Below are positions 62,001 through 64,000 of a stretch of DNA of 64,000 bases, one piece after another (position 1 is the first letter of the stretch; each line of letters begins with the position of its first letter). Source of the DNA: Lewinella sp. W8 (lineage in GTDB: Bacteria > Bacteroidota > Bacteroidia > Chitinophagales > Saprospiraceae). Below the pieces are notes generated by a model. The model was not told the DNA's origin. It was given only the letters and a program-made list of their open reading frames with translations, and searched no databases. Made by a program: the position numbers and the translations under genes. The DNA is taken from contig NZ_SNAQ03000023.1 in assembly GCF_004375085.3 (NCBI RefSeq), positions 1 to 64,000 on the forward strand, written 5' to 3'.

Positions 62001-62147
62001 GCACCTGCACGTCGCTGCATTGTCATACAATCAGCGATCCCGACGAGCTTAGCGACCACCGAAGGTAGCTGCGAAGCAAATCTCGGGGCCGCTGCATTGT
62101 CATACAATCAGCGATCCCGACGAGCTTAGCGGAACTCGGGGCCGTTG
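62001..62147. repeat. Dispersed repeat, copies 2 and 3 (57-nt core at 62035-62091)
   Basis: Copy 2 (62001-62092) matches 54903-54994, including the GCACCTGCACG head and the 57-nt core at 54 of 57 positions. It is followed at once by a partial copy 3 (62091-62147), in which the 41-nt stretch at 62014-62054 is repeated at 62091-62131 but the middle ACCACCGAAGGTAGCTGCG is missing. The 670-base gap 61697-62366 shows no gene otherwise; the part at 61880-62000 is GC-rich without a supported frame. Confidence 0.8.
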
Positions 62148-62366
62148 CCCTTTATCCAAATCTAAGGGTTCCCACAGGTTACGGAAATTGGGACGGGCAC
62201 GATCAATACCATTCAGTCGCTGCACTACACCTCAGCCCCTCCGGCAGAAATAGCCAACAGTAGCCTTTTCATCCGTCGGTATTCGGCATTTGTCGAAAAT
62301 CCACGCCTGGCCTCATCATTTCAGTCATCTTAGAGGTTATATCCAAGAGACCATCAAAACCAACCA

Positions 62367-63107
62367 ATGATTTCAGTTTTCCCTCTTTCCCAGGACAATA
62401 TGCTAGGCTTCACCCTCGACGGTGAAGTGGATGACGAAGGCATCCGTAAACTGCTCATTGCCGTCGAGGCCAAAGTGATTACCCACGGAAGACTTCGACT
62501 GCTCGGTAACGTCAAGAACATCGGCGGTTTCCAATCCTTCCAGACCTTCTGGAAGATGCTGAAGAAAAAGCAGGAACTCTGGGATAAAATTGAGAAATAC
62601 GCCATCCTGACGGACCACAGCTGGCTGGCCTCGCTGACGAGTAGCGTAGACTGGCTGACGCCGCGCATGGAAATCAAAACCTTTGCCCTCAGTGAGGGAG
62701 AACTGGCGCACGAGTGGCTCAAGAAAAACCCCGAGCCCAAAGTCTCTAACGCCGTTAAGGAGATTGACCTCGGCGAAGAACACCTGCTCGGTATTGCCGT
62801 CGTCGACAAGATGGAAGTGGCCGACTACGACCGGATCAACGTACTGATTGAGGAACAGGTAAAAAAATACGGGAAGGCCCGGATGCTCCTGGAAATCGTG
62901 GACGTCAGCGGATTTAGCGGTCAGGCACTGCTGGAAGACCTCAAAACCGGCATCAAGAACTACAAGAACGTCGAGCGCATGGCCATCATCGGCGACCAAT
63001 CCTGGCTGAAAACCACCGTCAAACTCGGTGACCTGCTCACTCCGGGACTGGAGCTCTCCGCCTTCAACACCACCGAGCGCAAACGCGCCATTTCCTGGTT
63101 GGGGTAA
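62367..63107 (+). CDS. Tandem SpoIIAA-like (STAS-superfamily) protein
   Basis: A 246-residue protein made of two SpoIIAA-like domains (DUF3478 type), residues 1-115 and 125-246. The parallels are clear: LGFTLDGEVDDEGIRKLLIA and LGIAVVDKMEVADYDRINVL; GRLRLLGNVKNIGGFQSFQT and KARMLLEIVDVSGFSGQALL; EKYAILTDHSWLASLTSSVD and ERMAIIGDQSWLKTTVKLGD; FALSEGELAHEWL and FNTTERKRAISWL. Such proteins are cytoplasmic or loosely membrane-bound; the function is unknown, with a lipid-binding role proposed for related folds. The gene stands alone on the plus strand. Confidence 0.85.
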   Translation: MISVFPLSQDNMLGFTLDGEVDDEGIRKLLIAVEAKVITHGRLRLLGNVKNIGGFQSFQTFWKMLKKKQELWDKIEKYAILTDHSWLASLTSSVDWLTPRMEIKTFALSEGELAHEWLKKNPEPKVSNAVKEIDLGEEHLLGIAVVDKMEVADYDRINVLIEEQVKKYGKARMLLEIVDVSGFSGQALLEDLKTGIKNYKNVERMAIIGDQSWLKTTVKLGDLLTPGLELSAFNTTERKRAISWLG

Positions 63108-63269
63108 CCTCCGGCCGTGGGCCGAAGGTTAGGGGATAGTACGGTAGCAAGTAGCGGGGCGATTGCTGCGCAATCTGGACCATCCCCTTTATTATACAAT
63201 TGGACCTCTGGCAGCAAAACCAGATCCCTTTCCGTACCAACTCTACCTCCTACCCCCCTACCTACTATG
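63108..63269. other. Short inter-gene tail with GTAGCGGG words and a small hairpin
   Basis: Between convergent genes. Contains AGTACGGTAGCAAGTAGCGG (like the dinB tail), a 6-bp hairpin GATTGC-TGC-GCAATC near 63160, and near the other end TACCTCCTACCCCCCTACC, the reverse complement type of the same word. It is a weak member of the gene-end word-repeat group. Confidence 0.45.
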
Positions 63270-64000
63270 TCACTTCACCTTCGGCTTAATGATCAGGCGA
63301 AGGCTCTGGTTATAGTTGATGTAATTGACCACCCAGTTCAGGAAGACGAAGAGTTTATTCTTCGTGCCCAGGATGGCGAAAAGGTGTACCAGTAACCAGA
63401 CCAACCAGGCGAAAATGCCCCCGAAGTGGATGCTGGGTTTGGGGATGTCCACCACCGCCCGGGCGCGTCCGATGGTTGCCATACTACCCTTGTCGTGGTA
63501 GCTGAAGGCCGTGAGCTCCTTTCCCTTTTTCCGTCGTTTGAAGTTCCCGGCCAGGTTTTTGCCCATCTGGATGGCCACCTGCGCTACCTGGGGGTGGCCC
63601 TGCGGCCAACCCTCTTCTTCCATGTAGGCTACGTCACCCACCGCATAAATATCTTCACAGTCCTTCACGCGGTGGTAGCGGTCTACGGCCAGGCGGTTAC
63701 CGTAGGTGATCGCCGATTCCGGCAAGCCCCTGATGGGTTCGCCCTTGATGCCCGCCGCCCAGATCACTTTCTGCGTCGGGATACTGGTGCCATCCTTCAG
63801 GAATACGGCCTTACCGTCAAAGTCAGTCACCCGGCTGTTTAGCAGCACCTTGACGCCCATGTCTTCCAGGTAACGCAGGGCCTTGGCACTGCTTTCCGGG
63901 CTCATCCCCTTCAGGAGGTGATCTCCGGCCTGGATGAGGTAAATGTCTACCTCCTCCTCAATGTGCAGCTCGGGGTAATCCTTGGGCAGCACGTGCTTTT
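63270..64000 (-). CDS. Type II NADH dehydrogenase-like flavoprotein (partial, C-terminal part)
   Basis: The last 240 or so residues of an NAD(P)/FAD-dependent oxidoreductase; the 5' end lies beyond position 64000. KVIWAAGIKGEPIRGLPES, CEDIYAVGDVAYMEEEGWPQ (FAD-binding AVGD), HPQVAQVAIQMGKNLAGNFK and FSYHDKGSMATIGRARAVVD are hallmarks of NDH-2. A hydrophobic stretch (IFAWLVWLLVHLFAILG) and a basic tail that bind the inner membrane follow. It oxidises NADH and passes electrons to quinone without pumping protons. Confidence 0.9.
   Translation of the reverse strand, partial: KHVLPKDYPELHIEEEVDIYLIQAGDHLLKGMSPESSAKALRYLEDMGVKVLLNSRVTDFDGKAVFLKDGTSIPTQKVIWAAGIKGEPIRGLPESAITYGNRLAVDRYHRVKDCEDIYAVGDVAYMEEEGWPQGHPQVAQVAIQMGKNLAGNFKRRKKGKELTAFSYHDKGSMATIGRARAVVDIPKPSIHFGGIFAWLVWLLVHLFAILGTKNKLFVFLNWVVNYINYNQSLRLIIKPKVK

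Overview
The window looks like a chromosomal segment of a marine Bacteroidota bacterium, most likely of the Saprospiria (Lewinella-like) group. The reasons are a GC-rich genome carrying typical Bacteroidota families: a TonB-dependent receptor with a carboxypeptidase-regulatory N-terminus, a TamL lipoprotein, FAS1 lipoprotein, a secreted protease with a type 9 secretion C-terminus, and atpDC detached from the rest of the ATP synthase genes. Bacteroidota -7 boxes (TAnnTTTG) stand before several genes. The genus is inferred from overall character, not from a marker gene.

Layout. 0.2-4.3 kb: beta-helix lipoprotein, then a Kef-type K+/H+ antiporter with its KefF-like flavoprotein. 4.5-11.1 kb: a minus-strand operon of TonB-dependent receptor, sodium:solute symporter, KAS III-like enzyme with altered catalytic residues, and acyl-CoA ligase, which reads as uptake and activation of an organic acid. 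11.3-17.1 kb: hydrolases, a FabG-type reductase, a serine-hydrolase remnant, a lipoprotein and a PEGA protein. 17.1-22.5 kb: an AT-richer island with a SpvB/TcB-type toxin subunit that stops where the family normally continues, followed by a small membrane protein, a cytidine deaminase and a membrane-anchored unknown protein. 22.5-24.5 kb: a GldM-like protein, a tiny membrane protein and an ABC ATPase. 24.7-26.6 kb: FAS1 lipoprotein and outer-membrane barrel. 26.9-31.2 kb: BNR-repeat protein and secreted esterase. 31.2-32.9 kb: a 92-96 bp tandem repeat, then a second copy of the tiny-membrane-protein plus ABC-ATPase pair.

32.9-42 kb: flavin-binding protein, TamL/TamB envelope machine, HemJ. 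42-46 kb: large M43 metalloprotease with cohesin-like and dockerin-like modules. 46.3-51.2 kb: CreD, metallo-beta-lactamase-fold hydrolase, nucleotidyltransferase and small secreted proteins. 51.4-53.3 kb: atpC and atpD. 53.7-57.8 kb: sugar isomerase-like lipoprotein, DUF547 lipoprotein, and a BlaI/BlaR1-type regulatory pair whose operator overlaps a Bacteroidota promoter. 58-64 kb: DinB polymerase, KTSC protein, DegT aminotransferase, DnaQ-like exonuclease, tandem SpoIIAA-like protein and the end of an NDH-2-like oxidoreductase.

The most interesting non-standard signals are: two paralogous copies of a minimal two-gene ABC module; the truncated toxin island; gene-end elements made of short repeated words, often with an inverted partner, that include or directly follow stop codons; a dispersed repeat family with a 57-nt core; and a recurring 9-mer (CGCAGGTGC). 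No rRNA, tRNA, CRISPR array or intact insertion sequence was recognised.
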